A DNA stretch of 64,000 bases, taken from assembly GCA_018398585.1 (NCBI GenBank), contig JAGTTD010000007.1, positions 37,166,911-37,230,910 of the forward strand, given 5' to 3'. Source of the stretch: Simmondsia chinensis. Taxonomy: Eukaryota > Streptophyta > Magnoliopsida > Caryophyllales > Simmondsiaceae. The position numbers and the translations under genes are program-made. A model generated the notes under the pieces. It saw only the letters and a list, made by a program, of their open reading frames with translations. It made no database searches and was not told the DNA's origin. Shown one piece after another: positions 33,698-46,066 of the stretch (position 1 is its first letter; the number at the start of each line of letters is the position of its first letter).

Positions 33698-34113
33698 ATT
33701 AGTATATCTTAGGATGTACTTTATTATCTTTCGTTGTATATCTGTTAGGACGGAAACAACCTCTCTCAGGGTACCCCCTGAAGGGGGAATGCTGCGTACA
33801 TCTACCCCCCAGACCCTGCTTTTGCGGGAGCCCTTTGCAGGTACTGGGTTTGTTGTTGTATATCTGTCAGGACATATTGTAAATCTCCTTCTTGTTATGC
33901 TCTTATATAATAATACGTCAGCAACCCTATTGTGTGTGTCTTCCATAATTACTCTCTTACATGGTGTATATCAGTATATTATCTTATGATATACTTTATT
34001 ATCTCTTGTTATGTCTATCAGGGACATATTGTAAATCTCCTTCTTGTTATGTTCTATATAATGATATGTTAGCAACCCTATTAGGTGTGCCTTCCATAAT
34101 TTCTCTCTCACAC
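33698..34113 (+). repeat. two LTR copies in tandem, copia type
   Basis: Copy 1 (33698-33954, interrupted by a SINE) and copy 2 (33975-34113) share TACTTTATTATCT, GGACATATTGTAAATCTCC, TTCTTGTTATG, AGCAACCCTATT and CTTCCATAAT. Copy 1 is followed by CATGGTGTATATCAG, a decayed primer site. No internal region lies between them. The sequence resembles the copia LTRs at 56.8 and 61.6 kb. Confidence 0.65.
33733..33873 (+). mobile_element. 5S-headed SINE family, truncated copy
   Basis: Target duplications GTTGTATATCTGTTAGGAC (33733-33751) and 33855-33873 differ at one of 19 positions. The body has CCCTGAAGGGGGAATGCTGC, CAGACCCTGCTTTTGCGGG and ACTGGGTTTGTT. It interrupts the first LTR of the 33698-34113 pair. 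Confidence 0.9.
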
Positions 34114-36406
34114 AAAAAGAGTAAAACAAACAGAAAAACAAAAGAAGAATTCAAAAGTACAAAAAGCGACTAACATAATGCACACAACGAGAAACCTTGG
34201 AGGCTGGACAAAAAACGAACATCCTAAGGCGAACAACAACAAAACTCTAGACATGCAATGAGAAGCATGGATGTGATAAGAGTGCTAGAGCGGTATTAAA
34301 ACAAAGACGAATAAGCTATTAAAGCTGTCTTAAAAGATTTAGTTTGATTCCCTCCCGCTATAGATGAAGGTCATGCTCGAAAAGTGAGAGGTTAAAACTT
34401 TGTTTGAATCAATGGAAAAACATTTTCTTTAAGGAATATTTTATAAAAAATATTTTTTTTCTTAAAAGCTTTTATCTTCATAGCTAAGAAAATGTTATCA
34501 TTCTAAAATTTTATGTAAGATCCATAAAATGTTTTAATTAGGCTTGATTCGATTCATGCTCGATTTGGCTTGATTTGAGATTGAGAAATGTATAGATATT
34601 CGATTACTCATCATTATTTCTCTCGCACTTTCTTCACATATTAATTAGTAATTTGCTTTTTCATAATTTTTCTATAATTAAGGTTAACTTCCATACAATG
34701 GATTAAATCGAAGTGCAAAATGACTATCAGATAAAGAAAGTAAAGCTCAAAGTATAAATGCAAAACAAAACTTAAACGCACAAAATAGTAAAAAAAAAAA
34801 AATTTGCACGAATGAAACAACCAACAAGTCTTGCTAGAAAACAAACACCCAAATGTAGAACATGAACAAAAACTCAAGAAACACTGAACTTGAACAATCA
34901 ACAATAGAAGGAAAACTCCTAAAGCAACTGAAGAGCAAAAAGATCATGCAACCGTGGCCACACATGAAAGTAAAGAAATGTCCTCGAAACAACAATGCTT
35001 TTATGCGGGTTATCTCAAGCCTCGCTTTTGCGGGTTTGCTTGTATTGTACATCCATTCTTGTCGCGAATTATGAAAAAAAACAGCAAGACCCTTTTCAGC
35101 TCCAAAAGCCTCCTCATCGAAACATTCAAAACTCCATAGCCCAACTAGTGGAACTAAAAGTTAAACTAACACAGCAATTTAAGTAAAAAGAAAGCATATC
35201 GTGCAATACTTATCTAGTGATGCATTTTCTGCTAATCTGCTACAGTAGTCCTTTGACATTGGTTCTCCATCAAAGCAATTGTCCTAATGCGTTTCTCTTG
35301 GTCTCCATGGTACCTAATACGCACAGAGCAAACATGTCAAGTTTTCCCAACTTTTACCAAATTGACGTCTACAATTCCAGTCAATCGATATTCATCTTGT
35401 ACATCTTTCTTTGGAATCATGTCCTTAAGGAGTTGTGGTGGCATACGCTTGACTTTATGCTAATACTTCTTTCTATATCTTCAATTTTTCATAGGGTATA
35501 ACTGCAAGCTAACAACCTTAAACCGACCTCAAGATTTTACATTCTTTAGCTATATCACCCCCTCAAACCTTGACTTGCTCATTTTGTTCATGGGCCTACT
35601 TGTAAGCACTGAGCTGGCAAGAGGATTCTCTGCTGCCAAGAACAGGAAAATTTGCATCTAGGTTCCTTAGCAGTTTTCAATTATTTTAAACACAAGAAGT
35701 AACTTATCTAACCCTTTTAAATGAGTTTTAATTCTTTTGTTTTTATCTAGCCTCCTTAGAAAGTTTTGTTTCCCATCCCGTCAACCAAACACTTTGTACC
35801 TAACTACTTCCTAAAAAGCCGACACATGACTTAAATTTCTAAAAAATATGACTTTCTATTGTAATTCAATTCTCGTGTCACCAAACAAGACTTAGCTTGA
35901 TGTTGCCCAAAATTCAGGTCCATTTTGGATCCATATATGGAAGATGAGTACATTTCCTTTTGGGTAAAGTTATCTCCAGAGTAAAATTATTATTATTAAA
36001 GCAAGATTGTAGGTTTTAAACTAATTTAATAGTTTTTATTATTTGTAAGTCAGTTCACCACTTTGGCAATAATAAATTTTGTATTGACAACAACGACTTC
36101 CTTCTTTTTAGAATTTGATTTTAGTTACTCAAAAACGAAAATTTTGCAAATAATAAATAATACCAAATATTTAATTTTTTCTATTTTATCTATTTTTTAA
36201 TTAAAATATAAAACCAAAAATAAGATAAAATATTTTTCAAAATTGAATTTTTTGGTTTGTTTAGAAAAACAATAGGTTCATAATAAAAGGAGTTAAATTA
36301 CAAAACAAAATAGAGAAATTATTGTGTAAGGCGAGATCATCATGTCATATCTATCAAGTGGTCACTCTAGTCAATGATAAACTGACATTTAAATGACCTA
36401 AAATAG
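34114..36406. other. intergenic, no gene recognised
   Basis: Mixed sequence. Short open frames near 34862-35074 and 35217-35501 show no recognisable motif and no splice context, so they are not called. 35520-35640 has pyrimidine-rich protein-poor DNA. Nothing else supported. Confidence 0.45.
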
Positions 36407-36612
36407 TTAGAACTCCGAAGTTAAGCGTACTTGGGTGAGAGTAGTATTAGGATGGGTGACCTCCTTGAAAGTCCTCACCCTCAGGTTGGGGGCATTGGGA
36501 AACAGCCTCTCTTTAGGTTAACACCCTGAAGGGGGAAGACTGCGTACATCCACCCCCCCAGACCTTGCGTAGGTGGGAGCCCTTGAGGCACTGGATATGT
36601 TCTTTTTTTTTA
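36407..36612 (+). mobile_element. 5S-headed SINE, nearly complete
   Basis: Starts in the 5S head (TTAGAACTCCGAAGTTAAGC, AGAGTAGTATTAGGATGGG), then the 3' module (CACCCTGAAGGGGGAAG, CAGACCTTGCGTAGGTGGG, GAGGCACTGGATATG) and a T run. The first ~35 bases of the head are missing. No target duplication was readable. Confidence 0.85.
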
Positions 36613-37305
36613 CAATCTATTATAATTTTAATTTAACTGAAATTCTAAGCAAAATATTAAAATTTTTAGAATTAAAATTTTGAAAAATGACTCCAAAATT
36701 AATGAAATAAACTCTCACATTAAGCATAACTTTCCTTAATTTTTGGCCTATCCGTATATCAATTAGTTGTTAACTAGAGTCACCACTTGACAGATATGAC
36801 GTGATGACCTAACCTCGTATAATAATTTCTCACCAAAATAAAAGAGTGAACAGTTGAATAGAAATATAATTAAAGAATTTTTCTAATATGTGCTCTTAAA
36901 GCACATATGAAGAAATATTTATTACATCAAATTCTTGTATTTTGTTAATCCATTTAAAAATAATAATAATTTTTTTAAATATTTAAATAATTTAGTAAAA
37001 ATTTAATAAATATAAATGTAATAGATATTTCTGACACAATCCGATAAGTAAATAATGTGAAAGAGACGTGACAACCATCCAATTCTCCTACCCCTTGAGA
37101 TGTGTACGGTCCCCAACGGGAGCCCCAAAAAAGGGGCTATGGGAGCTCCTTCTACGAGAATTTTTTATCAAATTGGCACATTTGCGAAAAAAATTTACTA
37201 AAATAATACAGTTTTAAAAATATTTATTAAATTTGCATATTTTACTATAACAGTATTAACGTATGTCGTTGTTGATTAAATTTTTTTTTTTTCAAATAGG
37301 GATTT
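36613..37305. other. AT-rich intergenic
   Basis: No gene. A small perfect hairpin AGCCCC-A6-GGGGCT lies at about 37121-37139. Confidence 0.5.
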
Positions 37306-38180
37306 ATTTTAATATTTTTTATTTTTTTAGATGGATTAAATAAGGGTATTTAAAATTAATATTTAAGTATTTAAAATTCTTTTATGTATTCTTACTTTTT
37401 TATAATATGTGTTCACACACATTTAACGTACTCAAATTCACCATCAATATAAGAGTACTTAAAAGAATTTTGAGTATTTAGATAGTGATTTTAAGTACAT
37501 TGGTGGTGAATTTGAGTGCGTGAAATGTGTGTCGACACACATAATTTATATGTCGACACACACCATAAAGAAAATAAGAGTAACAAAAAAAACTTGAGTA
37601 GTTGGGTAGTGATTTTGAGTATTTGTGGTAATTTTGAGTACGTTAAATGTGTGTCGGTACACATAATTTATGTGTCGACACACGCCATAAAGAAGTAAGT
37701 GTACCTAAAAGAATTTTGAGTACTTGAGTAGCGATTTTGAGTACGTTAAGTGTGTGTCAACATACATAATTTATGTGTTGACACGCACTATAAAGAAGTA
37801 AAGAGTATTTAAAAGAATTTTAAGTACTTGGATAGTGATTTTAAGCACTTGGGTGATAATTTTGAGTACGTTAAGTGTGTGTCGACGCACACCATAAAGA
37901 AGTAAGAGTACCTAAAAGAATTTTGAGTACTTGGTAGTAATTTTTAGTACCCTTATTTAACCCATTTAAAAAATAAAAAAATATTAATAATATTAAAAAA
38001 TAGATGGGTACGCCCCATTTTAAAAAAAAGGTGATAATTTTGAGTACGTTAAGTGTGTGTCGACGCACATAATTTGTGTATCGACACGTATCATAAAGAA
38101 GTAAGAGTATCTAAAAAAATTTTGAGTACCCATATCTAACCCATTTAAAAAAATAAAAAATAGTAATAACATTAAAATTA
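37306..38180. mobile_element. foldback element with internal minisatellite
   Basis: The ends are inverted repeats (left 37306-37450, right about 38040-38180; shared words TTTTTTATTTTTTTA and GGGTATTTA against their complements). Between them a unit of about 80-110 bp recurs at least six times, each with AGTACCTAAAAGAATTTTGA, TTTTGAGTACGTTAAGTGTG and the palindrome TGTGTCGACACA. Non-coding; class uncertain. Confidence 0.7.
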
Positions 38181-38439
38181 AAAAAAAAAATTGGATAGGG
38201 GGCCGCCGTTTTGAAAAAAAAATAAAAAATAAAAAATTCCTTCTATGATCCTTTAATTTTAAATTTTTTATTATTATTTTTTAAATTTATATTTTATTTA
38301 TTATTTTTAATTAATAAAATATAATAAATCTTATTTAATTAATATATTTTATATTCTATTAAATTTTTACATATCAAAATTTTCTAATTCTTTCTATTTA
38401 ATTATCATACAAAGTTTTTTTTTAATCAACATACGAAGC

Positions 38440-40680
38440 TTTTTTTTTTAATCGGAAAACACCGCGGACCTGCCGGAACAAAATTATATTGCATCACAAT
38501 CTATTACATCCGCTAGTTCCTGGGGTGGATTTATCCACCAATTGTAATTACAACCATTAAGAAGATAAAACTTTGCTCCCATATGGGCCACTTGATTACA
38601 ATCTTGAGGAACCCAACTAAAGTATATACAATCAAAAAGAGATTTATATAACAAAATATTATTAATTACTGCAATGACGTTCCACTGTGGGGGGAATTAT
38701 GATTCAAAAAGTTAATCACCTCTAAGCAATCTGATTCAATCATCACTTTCTTCCATCCACATGATTGAGCAAGTGCACAAGCTCCACATATTGCCAAAAT
38801 CTCAGCCAAAAGAGAATCATTTGCTTTGATTGAACTACACTAGCCACCCTAGCCTTCGGGCGGTTTAATGTTCAAAAACAAAAAAAAAACTACACTAGCT
38901 GCCCAAAATTTTTCCATCTTGATTTTAAGCCACTGCTGCAACAGCTGCGGCTCCTTTCCTTTATGCTGCATCTACATCAAGGAGGAGGCAACCATCTGAC
39001 TTGTCTATTGGCACGGCTCGGGGCACTTGAGATTTGAGAAGATGCCATAAACTCCAAAGCTTGACCATTAACTTTTTAACATAATAACTTTGGGGTGAGA
39101 TTTTTGTTCCTGAAAACAAAATCACAATGGTTTTTTCAAATAAACCAACACAGATAAGCACATTTAGTTATAACCCATTTATCATTTTTAAACGTTTGAT
39201 TAAGTGAATCCCACCATCTTAAGAAACCGGGAAACCTTGTATCTCAGGTTGAAACCCAAGTTTGAAACTCCCCAAACTGCACGAACAAAAGGACAAAAAA
39301 AATATAATGTGCTCAATAGATTCAATATCCTTATGACATCAGGGACATTGTGGAGAGCAGGCGAGCTCCCTAAGAAATAGATTTCTTTAGTTGCAATTGT
39401 GTTTTGGCACATACGTCATATGAAAAATCTTATTTTTTGTTCACAAGGAGCCGTCCATATTAAAGAGTATGCTTTAAAATTTTGGTTAGAACAGAAGGAA
39501 TCTCCATTCTCCGATTGGCCTTCCTTAGTACTTTTTCACTTCCCGTAACCAGATTTAACATTATAAATGCCATTTTTTGCCCCCACCCAAATCTGCCTAT
39601 CCTCAACATTAGGTCCTCCTATGGGGATCTCCTCAATTTTTTCAGCCATTGGTTTCGGGAAGAAATGTCTGACCTTTAATATATCCCATCTTCTAGCACT
39701 AATGTTTATAAGGTCCGCTGCCTTTGTAGAGATAGAACCGGACTTAAGAAATTCCACATTCAATGTGTTTTTAAGACCTGGGATCCAATTGTCTTCCGAA
39801 ATTTTAATTTTAGTACCATTCCCTATAGTCCAGTACAAGTCTTTAGTAACAAAGTCCCTTCTCTCTAGCACACTTCTCCACCACCAGGATGGATTACTCC
39901 CCAGTCTAACTTTAATAAAGGACTCATTTGGAAAATGCAAACCTTTAACAACTCTTACCCAAAAGGAATCCGGATTTTGAATGATCCTCCACGCTTGTTT
40001 ACCCAACAATGCAAGGTTGAATCCTTCAAAATCCTTGAACCCTCGTCCCCCCCCCCCCCCATGTTTTGAAATAATACTCTTTTTTTCCAATGCACACTTC
40101 TCGCACAATTTGCTTCCCCTTTCCACCAAAAATTAGCTACTAGCAGGTTAATTTTTTTGACAGAATCTTTTTGAAAATTTAAAACATTGCATAGTATAAA
40201 CAGGAATCGAAGAAATGATGAATTTAATTAGAGCCTCTCTCCTAGCATGAGAAAACAATGAATTAGCCCATCCTTTCGGTCTATTTCTAACTCGGTCAGT
40301 CAAAAAAGTAAGGGCTTTAGTTTTTGATTTGCCCCACATAAGTTGAACCCCAAGATATTTTCATTTCCACTCATGGGTTAACACTAAAAAATCTAATGCA
40401 TTGTTCTCTTGTGTTAGCATCAACATTAGAAGAGAAAAACGCTTTTGATTTGGTGAAGTTTATTTCCTGGCCCGAACCAGAGCAAAAAAGGACCAATAAA
40501 TTTTTAACTTTAGCAACAACCGATAAATTAGCTTCCAAAAAAACAATGCAATCATTCGCAAAAAGCAGGTGCGAAATGGGGGGAGTGTGCTTATTAATGT
40601 GGAATGGAGCCCATTACTTATTGCTAAAAGCATTATTAACGAGGCAGGAGAGAACATCCATTATTATTATAAACAAGTAG
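38440..40680 (-). pseudogene. L1-type LINE relic (RT end, zinc-binding region, RNase H)
   Basis: Minus-strand pieces lie in the L1 order. RT end at about 40657-40148: a decayed FADD site read as FAND, then DRVRNRPKGWANSLFSHARR and EALIKFIISSIPVYTMQCF. Next the RT-associated region 40129-39536 (FNLALLGKQAWRI, FWVRVVKGLHFPN, SWWWRSVLERRDF, WTIGNGTKIKISEDNWIPG). Then an RNase-H-like end near 38980-38700 (DVDAA start). Stops and frameshifts throughout; endonuclease and ORF1 are absent. A C-run of 13 lies at about 40050. Confidence 0.8.
38833..38899 (+). mobile_element. micro-retroposon, 43-nt insert with perfect target duplication
   Basis: AACTACACTAGC at 38833-38844 and 38888-38899 flank a poly-A-tailed fragment (CCTTCGGGCGGTTTAATG, GTTCAAAAAC, A run). 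The fragment end matches tails at 14370 and 14508. It interrupts the LINE relic, so it inserted later. Confidence 0.75.
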
Positions 40681-41783
40681 GGAGATAAAGGATATTTCTT
40701 AAAAATATAAATTTTAATTTATTTTCTTAATATTGTTAATTATTCTCTTAATCGTTTGTATGTTTGTCTTTTATCTTGAAATAATTAAAATAATATTAAT
40801 TATTAAAATAACTAAAAAAATTAAAAAAAAAGCGTTATAAAATGGGGCTTAGGTTGGAGGAAAGAAGTACCATTTTATCAGTAGAACCATATTTTTTAAT
40901 GTTTTTTTAGGTGTGACAATGAATTAGCCTAACGTGTAGGGATAAGGAAGAGTGAATAAACTTTTTTGAAATATTTTTAAGATACTCTAAACTTTGGTAA
41001 TTTTTTTTTAAGTACCTTTTGCTTAACTCTGTTAGGGTTTCGATAAAAAAAGATATTTGAAAATAAAAAATACTAAAGTTCAGGGTACCTCAAAAATATT
41101 TCAAAATCTCAGGATATCCAAAAAAATATACTACCAAATGTTAAGGTACCTAAGCCAAATGTTGTCAATTTTTTATTACTCAAATCAATAAAAACTCCTT
41201 TATTTAAAACAAATTGGCATCGACTATGTTAAAAGCCAAAAACTTTGAAAACAGGGCTTATATAACCATACATACAGAAACCCTAGATAGTTCAGCTAAA
41301 ATCACCAACACGAGCATGAACCTCGACCTGAGCTTAAATCGAGGCCCAAAAATTTTTTGTCCGCTCCATGGATTTGACCTATAACACTATAAAACTAGCC
41401 TCCACACAAGAAATCCAACAATTCTCATGTTCCATCTCCACGAAGTCGTGCCTAATTCAAAATGTGCTCTCCCCATGCTCATCAATTCTCTTCCTACCCA
41501 GTGCCTCTAGTTGCAGACCATGGGCAAAACCGACTGAGTATAGCTCCGTTTTGCTCATGTTGCGCTCCTAATATAAGGATTTTCTTCTTAATCTGTCATT
41601 TTTTTTTATATTATTATATTTTTAGATACTATCTGTGATATACTTCTGAATATTATATCCTTTTAATTATATATAAAAAGGTACCTCATTTTTTTTTTTT
41701 TTTTGGTACCATCTTACACGTGCGGATAAGTGAAATATATATTATATATTGTAGAGCTTCTTGAGGGTCTAAAAAGGAGAAGA
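40681..41783. other. intergenic, SCPL 5' flank
   Basis: AT-rich, with a small foldback at 40973-41120. The last 100 bp before 41784 would hold the SCPL promoter; TATATATTATATATT near 41738 is the only TATA-like sequence. No other gene seen. Confidence 0.45.
40973..41120. repeat. small inverted repeat
   Basis: TTTTGAAATATTTTTAAGAT on the left pairs with ATCCTGAGATTTTGAAATAT-type sequence in the complement of the right; arms of about 45 bp with several mismatches. Confidence 0.5.
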
Positions 41784-41932
41784 ATGGCAACAACACTAGA
41801 AGTGTGTACTTTGGTGGTTTTGGTATTTCTTCTCCTTCAATTCGGCAATGAGTTTGCGGGAGCGGTCTCGTTCTCTAGGGTTGAGTTTCTTCCCGGTTTC
41901 GATGGCCCTCTTCCTTTTCGTCTCGAGACCGG

Positions 41933-43423
41933 GTTAGTCTCTTTCTTTCTATCTTTTTCAATACTAATTATTATATATGAGATACACGGTTAACTTTTAT
42001 TCTTTGTCTACGTATTGATTCTGAATCAGTATAGTTTATGAACATACTTTTTTCCAGTAGCAGTAGATACAACTAAATGTTGGAAAAATAAAGGATGTAA
42101 GATCAATTTAAACATACAAGTCCTATGAAATATAGGGTAAAGTTACCGTGCTGTGGAAGTTGAATTTGCCTCAGCGATGGTACATACTGGCTATACAGTG
42201 TATTGCACCCGTGTACTTGAGGATTATGGTACGGGAGAGTCTCGACCAATTTCCAACAACTTAGATGGAGTAGAATAGGGCTATGAGAGAGAACCAGTTA
42301 CTTCATTGTTTGCTATGAAGAGAGAGGGAATTATAAGAAGATTGAAGAGAGAACAGTAATATGAATTTTCAAGTCTCTAGCAAACCTAAAATACCCTTAG
42401 ATTTATAGGCCAAAATCTCAATCCATGAGCATAATCGCTCGAAGTATAAAGTAGGGCGCACCTACAAAAAGCAGGGCCCTAAGAAACAAAAGAGAACCCA
42501 AAAAGAATCAAGGATCTGACAAAAGTATACGACACTTAGAGCAGAACAAAAAGAAAGACAGACATCAAAGACTACACAATAAAACCTAGCCAAAAGGGAG
42601 CGCAACCTCCTATCCACAACACCAAACTCTGAAAAAAGAAAAATAGCACTTTACTAGCATCTTAGAACACACTAAGAAAACCCCACCATTTAAGACACCA
42701 AAGATGAACACCCAAAAATATGACAACAACCAAACTTCGAAATAATGAAACAAAAAGAAAAAGAATCTTTCGAGTAGGCACAGATCAACCAGCAAACAAA
42801 AAAAAAGCAGCAGTAGGCAACTCACACTCAATCTGTACATCCTCCTCAACCAAAAAAAAAAAAAAAAAAAAAAAAGCATCCCGTCGGAAGGGCTTAACGT
42901 GAAATATTAAGGGCCCAGTTAATATGGGGCTTAATTCAATATTTACAACAGTCAAAAGTGGTCATATAAAATATACCAAGTTATCCAAGTGAATATGCGT
43001 CCATCAAATATCTTTTATAAAACAATATAACTTAATACCGAATTTTGACGCACTTTCAATAGTAAGTAATCTACTAAAATATCTTTTAGTGATGGAGAAA
43101 GGAAATAAACAAATACAATAAGGACAAATCTAATGGTGGGTGAAAAAGAAATGTCAAATTAATATATTAATATTTGAATTTCAAAGGTCATTTAAGCAAA
43201 CATATGATAAAATAAATAAAATACAAATTACAAGGTCAACCAACAACCACCTTAATTAAATGTTCATTTATGTCATAAAATAACGAATATAAGAAAGTAC
43301 AATTCAAATTACTCTTTTTCTTATATTTTCTTATTATTTATATATCCACATTTACATATAATAGCAACATTTATAAGCAGAGTAGAGTTACTGTTTCAAA
43401 TTATGTACGAGATAATTGAGTTA
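41933..43423. other. SCPL intron 1, left part
   Basis: Holds unclassified repeat-like DNA (42100-42420) and A-rich DNA with a 24-base poly-A run near 42850. No coding segment recognised. Confidence 0.45.
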
Positions 43424-44770
43424 CAAATTCAAGAGCCATTACCCGAAATAGCTTGAAAATAAAAAATATTACCCAAAATAATATATTTTAAAAAATATTT
43501 CCTGTGATGACCTTCTTGTGGCAAAACTAATTTAATAAATTATTATTATTTTTAAACCTTGATTACCTCTAAGCAGCAGGCCTGACTGGCTGTCAGGCTT
43601 GCATAAATTGCAATGCACCCTTATATATATATAATTTTTTTTTTCTGTTCAAAAAATTTATTTTTTTAAATTATATTAGTAATTAAATTAAATTTATTAA
43701 TTATAAATTTATATTTAGCTTTATAATATAAATTTTAATTAAATTACGTATATAATTTATAATAATTATTTAAATTAAATTATTTATTAAATATTAAATT
43801 ATATTATCTATATATAATTTTATAGTTTAATTATTATTAGATCTATATAATATTAGTCATTTTTTCGTACATTATTTAGCATAAATTATTATATTTAAAA
43901 ATTATATAACATAAACAGTTAAATATTTGTCGAAACACGTTATTCAATAAATTTTAAAATATCTAAAAAGTTATAATACGTTATTAAATATAAAAAAAAG
44001 TATTTTACTACTAGGATATTGTATTATCGCTATTACAACATAGACGATCATTGTATAATTTGAGGTTTGACAATCTATTACCTAGGTACCCTGACATATT
44101 AATATGTATAATAGGGTAACTTGAGATTTTAATATTTTATCATTGAGGTATCCTAAAATTTTAAAGTTTTATCAATCATATATTAATATTTTGTTGAAAT
44201 TCGCATAATTTTTGTCGGAAAATGTTCAAATATTATGTTTTCTTGAAAAATGCCAACATGACACCTTTTTCGCAAAATTTAAGTAAACTACATCAATATT
44301 CGGTGAATATTTTATCTTAATTCACCAAATTTTGCGAAAAAAATTAGTTTACTTAAATTTTGCAAAAAAACGTGTCATGTTAAAATTTTCCGAGAAAATA
44401 TCAATATTTAAACATTTTTCGATAAAAATTATGCGAATTTCGACAAAATATTAATATCTGATTGATAAAATTTTAAAATTTTAGGATACCTAAGTAATAA
44501 AATATTAAAATCTCAAGTTACCCTATTATACATATTAATATGTCAGAATACCTAAGTAATACATTGTCAAACCTCATATTACACAATGATCGTCTATGTT
44601 GCAATAGGGATAATACAATATCCTAATAGTAGGATATTCTTTTTTATATTTAATAACTTATTAAATTAGTTTTATCACGTGTATCATCACAGGAAAAATT
44701 TTTTAAAATATGTTATTTTGGGTAATATTTTTTGTTTTCAAGCCATTTCGGGCAACGGCTCCAAATTCAA
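43424..44770. mobile_element. Mutator-like foldback element with 9-bp target duplication
   Basis: Perfect 9-bp direct repeats CAAATTCAA (43424-43432, 44762-44770) flank a 1329-bp palindrome. The left end is GAGCCATTACCCGAAATAGC; the complement of the right end is GAGCCGTTGCCCGAAATGGC, and the arms pair to a loop near 44310. The left arm is interrupted by about 430 bp of AT-rich DNA (about 43547-43980) absent from the right arm. A 9-bp duplication with long inverted repeats fits Mutator-like elements. No transposase. It lies in SCPL intron 1. Confidence 0.85.
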
Positions 44771-44979
44771 AGGCAGGTCTGCAGTAATAAATAATTAAAT
44801 AGGAGGCCCACAAGAGTTATTTTGTCCTTTTAATAAATAGATAAAAATGTAAGCAATTACATGTCCAGTTATTATGTTTAGAGTATACTAGTCAATAATA
44901 AAATATTTTAATATTTACAATAGTTTCTTCATTTTTTTTTTATATTTGATTTTTTTTTCTACCCCTATTAAACTAATTT

Positions 44980-45216
44980 AACTAATTTGTGTACCATACT
45001 CATGCATTTGTTGCTTCTCATGTTGTCAGGTCTTTGGCTCATTACTGCGGATCATCTTTTCAGGCTGGGGGTCCTCGGAAACAGCCTCCTTTCAGAGTAG
45101 CCCCCTGAAGGGGGAAGGCTGCGTACATCTCCCCCCCAGACCCTGCTTATACGGGAGCCCTTGGAGGCACTGGGTCTGTTATTATTATTGTTGTTGTTGA
45201 ACTAATTCGTGTACCA
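44980..45216 (+). mobile_element. SINE with shared 3' module and non-5S head
   Basis: Target duplications AACTAATTTGTGTACCA (44980-44996) and 45200-45216 differ at one position. The 3' module is well kept (GAAACAGCCTCCTTTCAG, GGGGGAAGGCTGCGTACATC, CAGACCCTGCTTATACGGG, GAGGCACTGGGTCTG, then (TTA)n(TTG)n), but the first ~55 bases are not 5S-like. In SCPL intron 1. Confidence 0.88.
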
Positions 45217-45909
45217 ATTCATAAGAAAAAAATATAATCAGTTTATAATAATTAAAATTTCACACTATATTTTAAATCATGTGTGTATATTATACAAATT
45301 AAATTTAATATATACACAACTATTTTTTGCATGATATTCTTTTATTTAGAAAAATATATTATACGTAATATGCAATTAACATATCATACTTCTTTTTAAT
45401 GATATATTTTTTAATTGACGATAGTCGTATCCACATATTTTTGAAATGTATCAACCAACTTTTATTTTTATTTTTTTTTTTTTTGCGTACCTACAAAAGA
45501 TGTCAATATCGATCAAATGAGAAGGTGGGATGATGCAACATGGAGATGGACGTGATTGGCTGTCCTAGTTAGTGATTACTGGGCAATTTAGCGGTGTTTG
45601 TTTTTTATGGGGCTAGGCAAGTAAGCATGAGCAATTGCCTACACCAGAGTAGTAAAATATATTTAATTATGCTGTATAGTTACCAGTAACACAAAAGATA
45701 AGTGCTAATCACCCACACTGGATTACTAAAACAATAATTCTTATTATAATTAACCCACCGACTTCAAATCTTAGCTCCGCCATTGTGTTTGACCTGTAAT
45801 CTAGGGAATGTCATGGGTACACATCTTTTCCTTTTTTTTTTTTTTTTTTTTCAAACAAAAATGTTTAAATTGTTGTTACTGAGCTCTAATGAACGTACGT
45901 AAAGCGCAG
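45217..45909. other. SCPL intron 1, right part
   Basis: AT-rich with two poly-T runs; no coding segment. Confidence 0.45.
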
Positions 45910-46066
45910 CTATGTTGGAGTGGAAGAAGGGGAGGAAGTGCAATTGTTCTATTACTTCGTCGAGTCACAAAATGATCCTAAAGACGATCCTCCTTTGCTT
46001 TGGTTAACTGGTGGTCCGGGATGCTCCGGAGCTCACAGTTTTTTCTATGGAACAGGTCTGGGATAA

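Noticed and set aside
34862..35186. Overlapping plus-strand open frames
   Set aside because: Three frames are open at once by low stop density; no conserved motif. Left as intergenic.
37121..37139. GC-rich hairpin followed by T-rich DNA as a bacterial-type terminator
   Set aside because: The genome is plant nuclear; such terminators are not used and no gene ends here.
42720..42902. Lysine-rich open frame ending in a poly-K run
   Set aside because: Produced by a poly-A tract in SCPL intron 1; no coding evidence.
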